A stretch of 64,000 bases of DNA from Lysinibacillus antri (GTDB lineage: Bacteria; Bacillota; Bacilli; Bacillales_A; Planococcaceae). The position numbers and the translations under genes are program-made. The notes below the pieces were generated by a model. That model saw only the letters and a list, made by a program, of their open reading frames with translations. It was not told the origin of the DNA and did not search any database. The first letter of the stretch is position 1, and every line of letters starts with the position of its first letter. The DNA lies in NCBI RefSeq assembly GCF_003977595.1, contig NZ_RYYR01000019.1, positions 1 through 64,000 of the forward strand. Direction: 5' to 3'. Shown in pieces: positions 8,089 to 17,031 of this stretch.

Positions 8089-9261
8089 CTAATATTTTTG
8101 AAGACGTACCATAGCGATCATCCCGAGAATTGGACCTATTGCTAGGCTGGTAAAGACAAATTGCCATCCAATCAGTTTTTCTAGCTCGGTAATTAAATTA
8201 ATCGAAATGATCGTAATTACATAACCAACTGCCATTTGAAATGCTAAAGCTGTCCCAACGGTATGATCTTGCGCAAATTCCGTTATAATAGCAGAAAACT
8301 GCCCTGAATCCGCAATAACAGATGCTCCCCAAATCAGAGCTAATAGTACAGTTAGCCAAATAGAACGCTGCAATGTTAAACCAATTAAGATCGCGCAAGT
8401 TGCACTAATCGCCATTGCATAAATGGTCAATTTTGTTTTGCCAATTCGCTCAGCAACATATCCCCCAATAATTGAACCTACTCCCCCTGCAATCCCAATA
8501 ATGAAAAACGCTAAAATACTACTCATTGCTAATGACATAGAAGAATGGCTTTTAGTGATCGCCACACCTAAAAATAGTGGCATCCATGTCCACATCGCAT
8601 ATAACTCCCACATATGTCCGAAATAACCGTAGTTGGCTAGCATTACGGGTTTATTGGAAATTACCTCTTTAAATATCTTGAAAGAAACCTCTGTAGTGTG
8701 CGCTATCTTTCTTGGTTCCGAAACAAAGAATAACATAATTAAACTAGCAAATAGTGCAAGGATTGAACTAGATATGATAACGATTTGCCATTCAATTTGT
8801 TGAAAGAAAAATCGAATTAAATGCGGCATCGCAGATCCTACTGTTAATGCTGCAATCGAAACACCAATCGCAAATCCCCGTTGCTTCTCATAGGCGGTAG
8901 AAATCAGTTTAACTGCTGTTGGATAAATTCCTGCTAAAGCGATACCTGTAAGTAACCTCAATAAGATTGCAATGTTCGCACTAGAGGTAATGATTAATAA
9001 TACATTCATCCCCGCACCAAAAAGACCTGCCCATATAAAGATTTTTCTACTACTGTACCTATCTTGTAAACCCAATAATGAACTACCGAATGCCCCAATA
9101 ATAAAGCCGATTTGAACAGCAACTGTCATACTAGAGCTTTGCCAAACAGTTAGGTCCCAATATCGTACTAAGCTTTCAATCACTGCCGATGCACTGAACC
9201 ATAAGCTCATCGCAAATAACTCAGCTACACTAATAAATAGCAATAGCCTCCAGTAACGCAT
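8089..9261 (-). CDS. MFS transporter
   Basis: About 390 residues with twelve predicted membrane segments. The first half carries the MFS loop motif in degenerate form (GLQDRYSSRKIFIWAGL) and RLLTGIALAGIYPTAVKLIS; the second half has GGYVAERIGKTKLTIYA. The organisation resembles the CynX/NarK-like or cyanate/purine permease-like branches, but the substrate is not readable. The start is the ATG at 9261, with GGGGG 9 bases upstream; the ATG at 9270 overlaps that ribosome site. It is transcribed alone, convergent with the SDR gene. Confidence 0.87.
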   Translation of the reverse strand: MRYWRLLLFISVAELFAMSLWFSASAVIESLVRYWDLTVWQSSSMTVAVQIGFIIGAFGSSLLGLQDRYSSRKIFIWAGLFGAGMNVLLIITSSANIAILLRLLTGIALAGIYPTAVKLISTAYEKQRGFAIGVSIAALTVGSAMPHLIRFFFQQIEWQIVIISSSILALFASLIMLFFVSEPRKIAHTTEVSFKIFKEVISNKPVMLANYGYFGHMWELYAMWTWMPLFLGVAITKSHSSMSLAMSSILAFFIIGIAGGVGSIIGGYVAERIGKTKLTIYAMAISATCAILIGLTLQRSIWLTVLLALIWGASVIADSGQFSAIITEFAQDHTVGTALAFQMAVGYVITIISINLITELEKLIGWQFVFTSLAIGPILGMIAMVRLQKY

Positions 9262-9412
9262 ACAAACCATCCCCCGCAGAATGTATTTTATACCATCATA
9301 GAGGAACTTATTTCCAATAACAAACGAACTTGACTTAACTAAATCAATTTCGAATTATGAAGACCTTTTCGACCGATATTCCCACGGCTTTGGAATGGTA
9401 TACTCTCTTGTT

Positions 9413-9892
9413 TTATTCATCGATTTCGATTACCAATGTGTCAAATAAGTGTTTATCCACATAAAGTAAAATTGCCCATTCCCCTTCTTTCGGTATTTTT
9501 ACAGATGATGGGGCATGTGCATCGGCGCCATTGTTTTTCCCTCCCAATTGAAGGCTCCAACCAGTCGTTAATATTTGGTGTACCTCGTTTGTTTCTCTAT
9601 GGAGCCCTACTACCGTTAATGACCCTAGCGCTTCAACACCCCACAGATGCCACATCCACTTCTGCCCATTAAGACTTGGCATATTGGCACCAATGATTCC
9701 TGACTTATTTTCGTTTCCGACCATATTGGAATTTTCGAACTCAACTGCTTTCTGCTCCCAATCAATAGAAGTAAAATCACTTTCTTTAACAAATTCCGGG
9801 ACGTCTTCAGATAGGACAATGGATGTTTCTTTTTCTGTACACCCTACAACCAAAAGCAATAAACAGATTAAGAGCAATAATTTGATTTTCAC
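9413..9892 (-). CDS. Putative lipoprotein, possibly DUF4871/YhfM-like
   Basis: About 160 residues. The N-terminus (KIKLLLLICLLLLVVGC) is a lipoprotein signal with a VVGC lipobox, so the mature protein should be anchored outside the cytoplasmic membrane. The remainder includes GIIGANMPSLNGQKWMWHLWG and a C-terminal beta-rich part ending EWAILLYVDKHLFDTLVIEI, which resembles the DUF4871 lipoproteins such as B. subtilis YhfM; this match is from memory. The start is the GTG at 9890-9892, 9 bases after AGGGG. The 154-bp repeat (copy 2) abuts its ribosome site, so the repeat forms its upstream region. Confidence 0.75.
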   Translation of the reverse strand: MKIKLLLLICLLLLVVGCTEKETSIVLSEDVPEFVKESDFTSIDWEQKAVEFENSNMVGNENKSGIIGANMPSLNGQKWMWHLWGVEALGSLTVVGLHRETNEVHQILTTGWSLQLGGKNNGADAHAPSSVKIPKEGEWAILLYVDKHLFDTLVIEIDE

Positions 9893-9908
9893 GTTTACCA
9901 TCCCCTTT

Positions 9909-10063
9909 TATCCTGCATTAACGCGCCGTAAGACTCCCGCCTCAAGACTTAAGTAAGATGAAAAGGATAGGCGGGAGATTAACGGCACGTAAAAGCCCGA
10001 TTGGTTCAACTAACAATCAGTGAGGGATGAGGAAAACCCCCACTGATTGAAGTTTCACTTTAT
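9909..10063 (+). repeat. 154-bp dispersed repeat, copy 2
   Basis: This is nearly identical to 7041-7194 and in the same orientation. In this copy the first stem (CTCCCGCC / GGCGGGAG) is perfect while the second (CAATCAGTG.. / ..CACTGATTG) carries one mismatch. It lies directly upstream of the lipoprotein gene, which is read away from it on the minus strand. Confidence 0.85.
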
Positions 10064-10094
10064 CAATTAGACGGTTAACACTTTTCAATAGTTA

Positions 10095-10132
10095 CAAAAA
10101 AACAGGCAAAGTCTTATTTCGACGATGCCTGC
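10095..10132 (-). terminator. Terminator of the aminotransferase gene
   Basis: On the minus strand GCAGGCA ... TGCCTGT is followed by a run of seven T. Confidence 0.75.
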
Positions 10133-10140
10133 TTTATTGA

Positions 10141-11337
10141 TTAAACTAGTTGTTTTTCAGAAGAAATCGTATGAAGAATTTCGCCTAAGCGTTTAATTCC
10201 TTCTTCAATGATTTCTGGTGAAGAGTTTGTATAATTTAATCGTAATGTATTTACATTTGTTTTACTTGTATAGAATGGGTCACCAGGTACGAAGGCTACT
10301 TTTACTTCCATTGCTTTTTCGAAAAATTCCAGTGCTGATGTTCCTTCTTCTAACGTTACCCAAATGAACATCCCGCCATCAGGTTTTGTATACTTGATCG
10401 TCGAAGGGAAATATTTTGCCATCGCTTCTAACATCGTATTTGCTTGCTCTTGATATAACGCGATGATTTTTGACACATGGGCGTCTAAATCGTTATTTAC
10501 AAGATAATCATGCACAACAATTTGTGAAAAGATATTTGTGTGTAAATCGGTTGCTTGTTTTGCCGTATTAATATGATGCAATAATTCTTTGTTTTTCGTA
10601 ATAATAAACCCTAGACGCATACCAGGTGTAACTATTTTAGAAAACGAGCCTAGTACCACTGAATTTTCTAGACGTCCTGCACCGATATATGGTAATAATT
10701 CTCCGTTCCAACGTAAATCGCCGTATGGATCATCTTCAATTAATACTACATCATAATCTTTTACAACGTCATAAATGGCTTCACGTTTTTCCTTTGAATA
10801 CGTAATGCCCGTTGGATTATGGAAGTTTGGAACGACGTAAATAAATTTAATGTTTGGATTTGATTGTAATGTATTTTTTAATTGTTCAACATTTAAGCCG
10901 TCCTCTTCTAATGGCACGGTATAGAAATTTGGTTCAGACATCGTGAATGCTTGGATGGCGCCTAAATAACCTGGCTCTTCCATCACAACACCATCCCCTT
11001 TGTCTAAAAGAACCTTTGAAATAATTTCAAGGGCTTGTTGAGAACCTGTTGTAATTAAAATATCTTCTGGGGCAATATCTAGTCCATAGCTTTTGTTATA
11101 TTTTGCTGCGATATATTGGCGTAAAGGTAAATACCCTTCTGTCGTAGAATATTGGAATAATTTTGCACCATTTTCTTCAATTGCGTGATTAATCGATTTT
11201 TGCATTTCATCAATCGGGAAAGAAATTGGATTTGGTAAACCTCCAGCAAACGAAATGACATCCGGTGCATCTGTCACCTTTAAAATATTTCGAATGAATG
11301 ATGATGGAGTGTTTAAAATTTTGTCAGAATACTTCAT
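10141..11337 (-). CDS. PLP-dependent aminotransferase (LysN/2-aminoadipate type)
   Basis: A 398-residue fold-type I aminotransferase of the class I/II family without a GntR DNA-binding domain, resembling 2-aminoadipate transaminases (LysN) and the catalytic half of MocR regulators. Visible landmarks are ISFAGGLPNPISFP at the N-terminus, FQYSTTEGYLPLRQYIA, TTGSQQALE, PNFHNPTG, IEDDPYGDLRW, and the PLP lysine in GSFSKIVTPGMRLGF. The C-terminal GGMFIWVTL and the conserved arginine in NTLRLNYTN bind the substrate carboxylate in relatives. The start has GAGGG about 8 bases upstream. It is a single-gene unit; the true amino donor is uncertain. Confidence 0.9.
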   Translation of the reverse strand: MKYSDKILNTPSSFIRNILKVTDAPDVISFAGGLPNPISFPIDEMQKSINHAIEENGAKLFQYSTTEGYLPLRQYIAAKYNKSYGLDIAPEDILITTGSQQALEIISKVLLDKGDGVVMEEPGYLGAIQAFTMSEPNFYTVPLEEDGLNVEQLKNTLQSNPNIKFIYVVPNFHNPTGITYSKEKREAIYDVVKDYDVVLIEDDPYGDLRWNGELLPYIGAGRLENSVVLGSFSKIVTPGMRLGFIITKNKELLHHINTAKQATDLHTNIFSQIVVHDYLVNNDLDAHVSKIIALYQEQANTMLEAMAKYFPSTIKYTKPDGGMFIWVTLEEGTSALEFFEKAMEVKVAFVPGDPFYTSKTNVNTLRLNYTNSSPEIIEEGIKRLGEILHTISSEKQLV

Positions 11338-11588
11338 TACATTTTCCCTCTTTTTCGCATAGTTGCTGAATCGATATAGTCAATCGAAATCAGTGTTACA
11401 CGATTTTATCAGATAATTTAAAAAATTTCAAAGAGATTTTTAATTTAATAGGAGAAAATAAAGAGAGACGATTTTGTAATGGTCGTATAATTTCTCTTAA
11501 AGCAACTTATCTATCACGCTTTTGCTATTATTCTTCTAAACTTTTGTGATTAAGAAAAAAATTTATTAAAACACCAAAAGAGTGGTAT

Positions 11589-12164
11589 TTATTCAGTAGT
11601 TAATTCATTTTCTGTTACCCACTTATGATTGGTTACGACTTCTCCAGTTGTTGATGTATAGTCCACCATATAAACCGTTGTTTCTTCAGCGGAGTCGATT
11701 GTAGCAGTGGCACCCTTCATTCCATCCATATGATCCGCATTTAATACTACTTCTGCGCCTTTTTCAAATGGTTCTGTTCCTGCTTGGTCAATTTCTTCAT
11801 GAATTACCCATTTATGATTTGTTACAGGATCTCCCCCATTAACCGGTGTGTAGGAAACCGCATAAACCGTAGTGGAAAAAGCGCCAACAATTGTTGCTTC
11901 TGCTCCATCCATTCCTTCCATATGGTCTGCATGCATCATCGCTTTCGTACCTACTGGAAATGTTGGGTTTTCGGCATTCTTTAATCCTTCTGGAAGCTCT
12001 CCTGACCCAGAATGATCCATACCAGAATGTGCTGAGTGATCCGTAGTTTCCTCAGCATGGCCTGTGTGTTCCTCAGTTTGGACAACTTCCTTTGACTCTT
12101 CCGCGCAAGCAGCCAAGGACATAGCCGCAAAGACAGTTAGAAATCCCATTAATAATTTTTTCAT
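11589..12164 (-). CDS. ydhK: YdhK-family lipoprotein (two DUF1541 repeats)
   Basis: A 191-residue lipoprotein with signal MKKLLMGFLTVFAAMSLAAC. A His/Met-rich linker (GHAEETTDHSAHSGMDHSG) is followed by two copies of the DUF1541 domain (about 62-125 and 130-190), each with the pattern HADHMEGMDGAEATIVGA..TTVY..Y. The histidine and methionine residues could bind Cu(I), and the gene lies beside copA-copZ-csoR, so a role in extracytoplasmic copper binding is inferred. It has a paralogue immediately upstream (12281-12889). The ribosome site is GGAGG. A weak hairpin is seen downstream, so its end may be read through. Confidence 0.88.
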   Translation of the reverse strand: MKKLLMGFLTVFAAMSLAACAEESKEVVQTEEHTGHAEETTDHSAHSGMDHSGSGELPEGLKNAENPTFPVGTKAMMHADHMEGMDGAEATIVGAFSTTVYAVSYTPVNGGDPVTNHKWVIHEEIDQAGTEPFEKGAEVVLNADHMDGMKGATATIDSAEETTVYMVDYTSTTGEVVTNHKWVTENELTTE

Positions 12165-12231
12165 TTTATTCCTCCAAAGTGAATTTATACGACTTTATAG
12201 TATCAAAAAAATTAGGGAAATATGTGCAAAA

Positions 12232-12269
12232 AAATAAAAATATCCAACTAGCAAGAAGGACTAATTGGA
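12232..12269 (-). terminator. Terminator between the two ydhK paralogues
   Basis: On the minus strand TCCAATTAG / CTAGTTGGA is followed by a long T-rich tract (TATTTTTATTTTTTT). It suggests the two paralogues are transcribed separately or with attenuation. Confidence 0.7.
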
Positions 12270-12280
12270 CATTCTTATAA

Positions 12281-12889
12281 TTATTTTGTTGCTAACTCAC
12301 TTTCTTTTAACCATAAGTGATTTTTTACTGTTTCACCTAGTGAATTTGTGTAATCGACAATGTATACCGTTGTCTCTTCTACAGTATCAATTGTACCTGA
12401 AGCACCTTTCATTCCTGGCAAATGATCTGCCTCGACGATTACTTCTGTTCCTTGGTCAAGGGTTGCATCATCTACTCCTTGGATTTCCCCTTCAACAAAC
12501 CATTTATGATTTTCTTCTAAAGGATCACCATTTGTTGGAACGTAGGAAACAGAATAAACTGTTGTGTCATAGGCTGCTACAATTGTTGCCTCTGCCCCTT
12601 CCATCCCATCTGTGTGACTTGCGTTGACCGTTGCTTTACTACCTACTGGGAATTTCGGATTTTCCGCTTCTTTTAGTCCCTCAGGTAGTTCCATTTCGGA
12701 AGAGTGACTAGCGTGTTCCTCACCTTCATCTTCCTCAGTCATTTGTTCATCTGTCTCTTGCGTATTGTTTGTTACGTCATTACCCTTCTCAGCTGAATCA
12801 CCATCTGTTGTTGTGTCATTTGAAGAACACGCCGCAAGCATAGCAGCCAAAACTACTGACATTGCCATTAAAAACAATTTGTTACCCAT
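12281..12889 (-). CDS. ydhK: YdhK-family lipoprotein, second paralogue
   Basis: About 202 residues with signal peptide MGNKLFLMAMSVVLAAMLAAC (lipobox LAAC), an acidic linker (EQMTEEDEGEEHASHSSEME) and two DUF1541 repeats (NASHTDGMEGAEATIVAAY and EADHLPGMKGASGTIDTVE). It shares the domain plan of the 11589 gene, but its linker is acidic and has fewer His/Met residues, so the two may differ in metal binding. The start is the third codon of the longest frame: AGGAGG sits 6 bases upstream of ATG 12889. It lies just downstream of copA on the same strand and may be part of the copper response. Confidence 0.87.
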   Translation of the reverse strand: MGNKLFLMAMSVVLAAMLAACSSNDTTTDGDSAEKGNDVTNNTQETDEQMTEEDEGEEHASHSSEMELPEGLKEAENPKFPVGSKATVNASHTDGMEGAEATIVAAYDTTVYSVSYVPTNGDPLEENHKWFVEGEIQGVDDATLDQGTEVIVEADHLPGMKGASGTIDTVEETTVYIVDYTNSLGETVKNHLWLKESELATK

Positions 12890-13007
12890 TGTCATCCTCC
12901 TAGATGTGTTTGAACATGTTGTATATTGTAAGGATTCAACTTAAGGTAACTTTCTATTCATTTTTTTGCACATATTAATTAAAAGAGAAAGTACTTTCCA
13001 AAATATC

Positions 13008-15425
13008 TTATTTCAATTTCACGCGTTGTAGTCGTAAAGCATTTAATACAACCGAAACCGAACTAAAAGCCATTGCAGCTCCTGCTAACCAAGGAGCAAG
13101 GAAACCTGCTGCCGCAATTGGAATGCCTAACGTATTGTAGCCAAATGCCCAAAATAGGTTTTGTTTAATATTTTTCATTGTTTTGTGACTCATTATAATA
13201 GCGTCTGCAATACTATTTAAATCACCGCGTATTAACGTAATGTCCGCTGCTTCCATTGCAACATCTGTCCCTGTACCGATTGCCATCCCGATATCGGCAA
13301 CGGCTAATGCAGGCGCATCATTAATACCGTCTCCAACCATTGCCACTTTTTTGCCAGCAGCTTGTAGTTTTTTTACTTCTTCTGCCTTTCCTTCTGGCAA
13401 CACTTCTGCAATGACATGTTGGATTCCTACTTGTTCTCCAATTGCTTTCGCTGTACGTTCATTATCTCCGGTCATCATAATTACTTCGATGCCCATTCCT
13501 TGAAGGCGCGCGATTGCCTGTTTTGATGTTTCTTTTATTGTATCTGCAACTGCTACTAAGCCCGCGTAGTTACCATCTATACTAGCAAGCATCGCTGTTT
13601 TTCCGTTTGCCTCTAGTTGCTCCATAATGGATAAAACATTTGTAATTTCAATTTGATATTTATTCATTAATTTACGGGTACCAACTAAAATTTCTTTCCC
13701 GTTTACAATGGCTTTGACACCGTAGCCGGGAATTGCTTCAAATGTTTCAACAGTCCCAAGTTCAATTGCCTGCTCATTAATTCCTAGAACGATGCTTTGT
13801 GCAAGAGGATGTTCGGATTGTTTCTCAGCAGCACCAATGAGTGATAAAAACTCGTTTTCATTAACGCGATCTACAACGATCACATCTGTTAATACTGGCT
13901 TACCATTTGTAACTGTTCCTGTTTTATCGACAACGACTGTATTAATGTGGTGTGTTTGCTCGAGATGCTCTCCACCTTTAAATAATATCCCCATTTCAGC
14001 TGCACGACCTGAACCTGCCATTATTGAAGTTGGTGTAGCAAGGCCTAGCGCACAAGGACAAGCAATAACGAGAACTGCAATTAACGCTTCTAGGGCAGGG
14101 GCGAACTCACCTGGTTTCACAATGACAATCCATACAATAAACGTTAATAATGCAATTCCAATAACAATTGGTACAAAGATTCCTGATATTTTATCGGCCA
14201 GACGTTGAATTGGAGCTTTGGAACCTTGTGCATCTTCTACCACTTTAATGATTTGAGCTAAAGCCGTGTCTCGACCGACTTTCGTTGCTTTCATTTTAAT
14301 AAAACCATTTTTATTCATTGTTGACCCAAAGACTTCGGTACCAGGTACTTTATCCACAGGAATGCTTTCGCCTGTTAACATAGATTCATCGACTGCTGAA
14401 TTACCTTCTAGCACTTCACCATCAACGGGAATTTTCTCACCAGGTTTTACTAAAATCACATCGCCCATCACAACTTCTTCTAGAGGAATTTCTTTTTCTA
14501 CTCCATCACGAACTACTAAAGCCGTTTTTGCTTGAAGACCCATTAACTTCTTAATCGCCTCAGAAGAACGTCCTTTTGCTTTTGCTTCGAAAAATTTGCC
14601 TAATAAAATAAGTGTGATCAAAACCGCGCTTGTTTCAAAGTAAAGTTCTGGCATATGATGCTGTTGACCATTTGTAATAATGGCTTGGTAAACACTGTAG
14701 AAGTATGCTGCTGATGTCCCTAACACAACAAGAACGTCCATATTCGCGCTTTTATTGCGTATTGCTTTAAATGCACTGACGTAAAATGACCAACCAATAA
14801 TAAATTGAACCGGTGTCGCTAAAGTCATTTGCACCCATGGATTCATTAACAGATCCGGCACATACAAGAAGGATGTAAATGAGAAGTGCCCGACCATCGT
14901 CCATAAAAGAGGTAATGCAAAAATAGCGGAAATAATAAACTTACGGAATTGTTTTTTTATCGCTAGCTCACGGTGATCCGTAGCCTTTTGATTGTCTTCT
15001 TTAATATGTGCCCCATACCCTAGCTTCTCAACACGACTGATAATGTCTGCTACCGAAACTTGAGATGGATTATATTCAACGGTTGCATTTTCCAGGGCTA
15101 AATTTACATTTGCCAACGTTACGCCTTCCATTTTGTTTAGGCCTTTTTCGATTCGAGTAGCACAAGCTGCACAGGTCATTCCAGTAATCGTAAATTCCTT
15201 CTTCTCTTTGACAACACCGTAACCAAGGGCTTCAATTTTCTTTTCAAAATCTTGTACCGTCACTTTTTGTGGATCGAATTTAATAGTCGATTTTTCTAAG
15301 GCAAGGTTAACATTCGCCTCTTCTACACCCTCCATTTTGTTTAATCCCTTTTCAATTCGATTCGAACATGCAGCACAAGTCATTCCTGAAATTTGAAGAC
15401 TAGTTTCTTTTATTTCACTACTCAT
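13008..15425 (-). CDS. copA: Copper-exporting P-type ATPase
   Basis: An 805-residue P1B-ATPase that pumps Cu(I) out of the cytoplasm. It has two N-terminal heavy-metal domains (GMTCAAC at about 15-20 and 83-88), the CPC metal site in [15 protein letters not shown], the phosphorylated aspartate in [11 protein letters not shown], the TGES actuator loop ([10 protein letters not shown]), the SEHPLA nucleotide-binding motif, and [13 protein letters not shown]. Start ATG 15423-15425 has GAGGTGA upstream; the longer frame to 15497 would run through the operator. A CsoR-type operator (15445-15463) overlaps the promoter region, so copper-induced derepression is expected. copZ and csoR follow upstream on the same strand. 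Confidence 0.96.
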   Translation of the reverse strand: MSSEIKETSLQISGMTCAACSNRIEKGLNKMEGVEEANVNLALEKSTIKFDPQKVTVQDFEKKIEALGYGVVKEKKEFTITGMTCAACATRIEKGLNKMEGVTLANVNLALENATVEYNPSQVSVADIISRVEKLGYGAHIKEDNQKATDHRELAIKKQFRKFIISAIFALPLLWTMVGHFSFTSFLYVPDLLMNPWVQMTLATPVQFIIGWSFYVSAFKAIRNKSANMDVLVVLGTSAAYFYSVYQAIITNGQQHHMPELYFETSAVLITLILLGKFFEAKAKGRSSEAIKKLMGLQAKTALVVRDGVEKEIPLEEVVMGDVILVKPGEKIPVDGEVLEGNSAVDESMLTGESIPVDKVPGTEVFGSTMNKNGFIKMKATKVGRDTALAQIIKVVEDAQGSKAPIQRLADKISGIFVPIVIGIALLTFIVWIVIVKPGEFAPALEALIAVLVIACPCALGLATPTSIMAGSGRAAEMGILFKGGEHLEQTHHINTVVVDKTGTVTNGKPVLTDVIVVDRVNENEFLSLIGAAEKQSEHPLAQSIVLGINEQAIELGTVETFEAIPGYGVKAIVNGKEILVGTRKLMNKYQIEITNVLSIMEQLEANGKTAMLASIDGNYAGLVAVADTIKETSKQAIARLQGMGIEVIMMTGDNERTAKAIGEQVGIQHVIAEVLPEGKAEEVKKLQAAGKKVAMVGDGINDAPALAVADIGMAIGTGTDVAMEAADITLIRGDLNSIADAIIMSHKTMKNIKQNLFWAFGYNTLGIPIAAAGFLAPWLAGAAMAFSSVSVVLNALRLQRVKLK

Positions 15426-15444
15426 GTAACTCACCTCTCGTTTA

Positions 15445-15463
15445 TATACCTTCACGGGGTATA
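15445..15463. promoter_or_regulatory. CsoR-type operator upstream of copA
   Basis: TATACCTTCACGGGGTATA fits the pattern TACC-N6-GGGTA known for B. subtilis CsoR sites and matches the two other sites in this cluster in spacing. Confidence 0.75.
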
Positions 15464-15540
15464 TTTTAGATATGAAAGAGAGTGCTAATACTAGCACCCA
15501 GTTCGATAATATAAGTGGATATGGAAAATCCCGACAATAA

Positions 15541-15750
15541 TTACTCTACATCATAACCTTGGTCATCAATTGCTTCTTTAATTTGGTCCACTGTTACTTT
15601 GTCTTGATCGAATACAACGTCTACTTGACCAGCTTCTAAATTCACTTTCACTTGTTCAACGCCTGCTAATGCACCAACACTACCTTCTACTGCTTTTACA
15701 CAATGCCCACAAGACATACCTTTTACGTTTAACGTTACGTTTTCCACCAT
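15541..15750 (-). CDS. copZ: Copper chaperone CopZ
   Basis: A 69-residue single heavy-metal-associated domain. The Cu(I) site GMSCGHC lies at about residues 11-17, and the rest ([28 protein letters not shown]) follows the ferredoxin-like beta-alpha-beta pattern. It carries Cu(I) to the N-terminal domains of CopA, encoded directly downstream. The ribosome site AAAGGAG is 6 bases from the ATG. The 115-base gap to copA holds a separate operator, so the two genes appear to have individual CsoR-controlled promoters. Confidence 0.95.
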   Translation of the reverse strand: MVENVTLNVKGMSCGHCVKAVEGSVGALAGVEQVKVNLEAGQVDVVFDQDKVTVDQIKEAIDDQGYDVE

Positions 15751-15775
15751 TCATTTCTCCTTTAATGTTTAGTTT

Positions 15776-15794
15776 TATACGATATAGGGGTATA
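15776..15794. promoter_or_regulatory. CsoR-type operator upstream of copZ
   Basis: TATACGATATAGGGGTATA aligns base for base in spacing with the copA operator (TAC-N7-GGGTA), with one half-site base changed. Confidence 0.65.
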
Positions 15795-15816
15795 CTCTTT
15801 TGAAAAAAATATACGT

Positions 15817-16128
15817 TTATTTCCTCATTAATTTTTGAATCGTAACAAGTAGTTCGTCAAGTACTTCCTCATCACCTTCTGCAAGTCGATCTACTACACA
15901 ACCCCTTAAGTGTCCTTGAAGTAAAACTTTGGCCACACTATTTAAAGCAGATTGAGTTGCAGCAAGTTGGGTAATAATATCATCACAATACTCATCACGT
16001 TCCACCATTCCTTTAATGCCGCGAATTTGACCTTCGATACGATTGAGTCGATTCGTTAAATCCTTCTTTACATGTTCTGGATGGTGACTTTTTCTGCAAT
16101 GCTCTGAATTTTGTACTTCTTCATTCAT
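15817..16128 (-). CDS. csoR: Copper-sensing transcriptional repressor CsoR
   Basis: About 103 residues, all-helical CsoR/RcnR family. It represses copper-efflux genes and leaves DNA when Cu(I) binds. The Cu(I) ligands are present as Cys48, His73 and Cys77 (YCDDI and GHLRGC). The N-terminus adds a His/Cys-rich stretch (EHCRKSHHPEHVKK). The ATG at 16126-16128 is used; the nearest strong ribosome site (GGAGG) is 20 bases upstream, 9 bases before an in-frame CTG, so a slightly longer product is possible. The operator at 16174-16188 suggests autoregulation. Confidence 0.93.
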   Translation of the reverse strand: MNEEVQNSEHCRKSHHPEHVKKDLTNRLNRIEGQIRGIKGMVERDEYCDDIITQLAATQSALNSVAKVLLQGHLRGCVVDRLAEGDEEVLDELLVTIQKLMRK

Positions 16129-16173
16129 GTTATCCAGTTTACTCGACCTCCATTCTTCATACTTAGTATATGG

Positions 16174-16188
16174 TACCCCCATATGGTA
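16174..16188. promoter_or_regulatory. CsoR-type operator upstream of csoR
   Basis: TACCCCCATATGGTA, on the other strand TACC-ATATGG-GGGTA, fits the same TACC-N6-GGGTA pattern and lies just upstream of the csoR coding region. Confidence 0.7.
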
Positions 16189-16204
16189 TGTCAACTAAAA
16201 AAGA

Positions 16205-16257
16205 AAATAAAAAAATCCCGAAGTTTGTTTACCATAAAATGTGCTTACTTCGGGATT
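16205..16257 (-). terminator. Strong terminator after the sensor-like gene
   Basis: Perfect 11-bp stem AATCCCGAAGT / ACTTCGGGATT with a 22-base loop, followed on the minus strand by TTTTTATTTT. It separates the 16298 gene from csoR. Confidence 0.8.
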
Positions 16258-16297
16258 AGCATTATAGAGAGGAAAGTCTATTTATAACTTTTACCCG

Positions 16298-16894
16298 TCA
16301 CAAATTATTAGAATTTAAGCATTGGAATGTTATTGTCTCAGACCGTTTTTGCAATGACTGAATTTTAATTAATATGCTATAAACCATTGCAAGGAAGATC
16401 AAACTTGTAGCGATCGCAATGATGGAACAGATATTCATAAACTGTATCATTTCGTGAATAGGACCTGTACTTTGAAACATGACCACAAACCCTGAAATCT
16501 GACCATTTTCAAAATAATGCGCACTTGCAATATAAGGTACGTCTTTCCAATTATCGATAACAAGTTGATCTTTTTTCGTATCAAGACCTTGAACTAAAGG
16601 TAGATTATTATTAAGTACTTTTATATTTTCAGCATTGTTTAATACATATCCATTAAGATTTGTAATAAATATTTCTTGTTCCTTATTCTCTGCAATTAAC
16701 TGATGGATTTTTATTGGTGAATACTTTTCAATCAGTGCATCTCGATGCTCTGCGCCACTAGCCATTAAACTTTCGAACTCGTTTAGGATTTTTTGATTCA
16801 CCATTTGACGATGTAAATAAACCATGAAGACGATTTCCAACATGAATATCCCTACGAAGGAATAGATGAAGATCTTTGGTGTACTTTGATTCAT
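16298..16894 (-). CDS. Membrane sensor-like protein, probably truncated
   Basis: 198 residues with membrane segments at about 8-27 and 155-178 that flank a ~125-residue extracytoplasmic region, the plan of the input half of a sensor kinase or methyl-accepting protein. After the second segment only about 22 residues follow (IKIQSLQKRSETITFQ...), with no HAMP, kinase or signalling domain. No in-frame remnant of a kinase is visible before the terminator at 16205-16257. It is either a stand-alone small sensor or the stump of a longer gene. It is next to the copper cluster but shows no obvious metal-binding motif. Confidence 0.6.
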   Translation of the reverse strand: MNQSTPKIFIYSFVGIFMLEIVFMVYLHRQMVNQKILNEFESLMASGAEHRDALIEKYSPIKIHQLIAENKEQEIFITNLNGYVLNNAENIKVLNNNLPLVQGLDTKKDQLVIDNWKDVPYIASAHYFENGQISGFVVMFQSTGPIHEMIQFMNICSIIAIATSLIFLAMVYSILIKIQSLQKRSETITFQCLNSNNL

Positions 16895-17031
16895 CCGTAT
16901 GATCCCCCTTCTTTATGTAGTATGAGCAAAAACTTTAAGAAGTTGTAACGAATATTATTTTGACTTCTATTCTTGTAAGAATTATATTTTTTGAAAAGAA
17001 CAAATACATTGATATTAAGGGGGTGAATAGG

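Noticed and set aside
7041-10063. 154-bp repeat as insertion sequence ends
   Set aside because: No transposase and the enclosed genes are ordinary; a composite transposon is not supported, copies are in direct orientation without clear target duplications.
12265-12627. 120-residue open frame antisense to the second ydhK gene
   Set aside because: It lacks a ribosome site, is leucine-rich by codon complementarity and lies fully inside a confident gene on the other strand.
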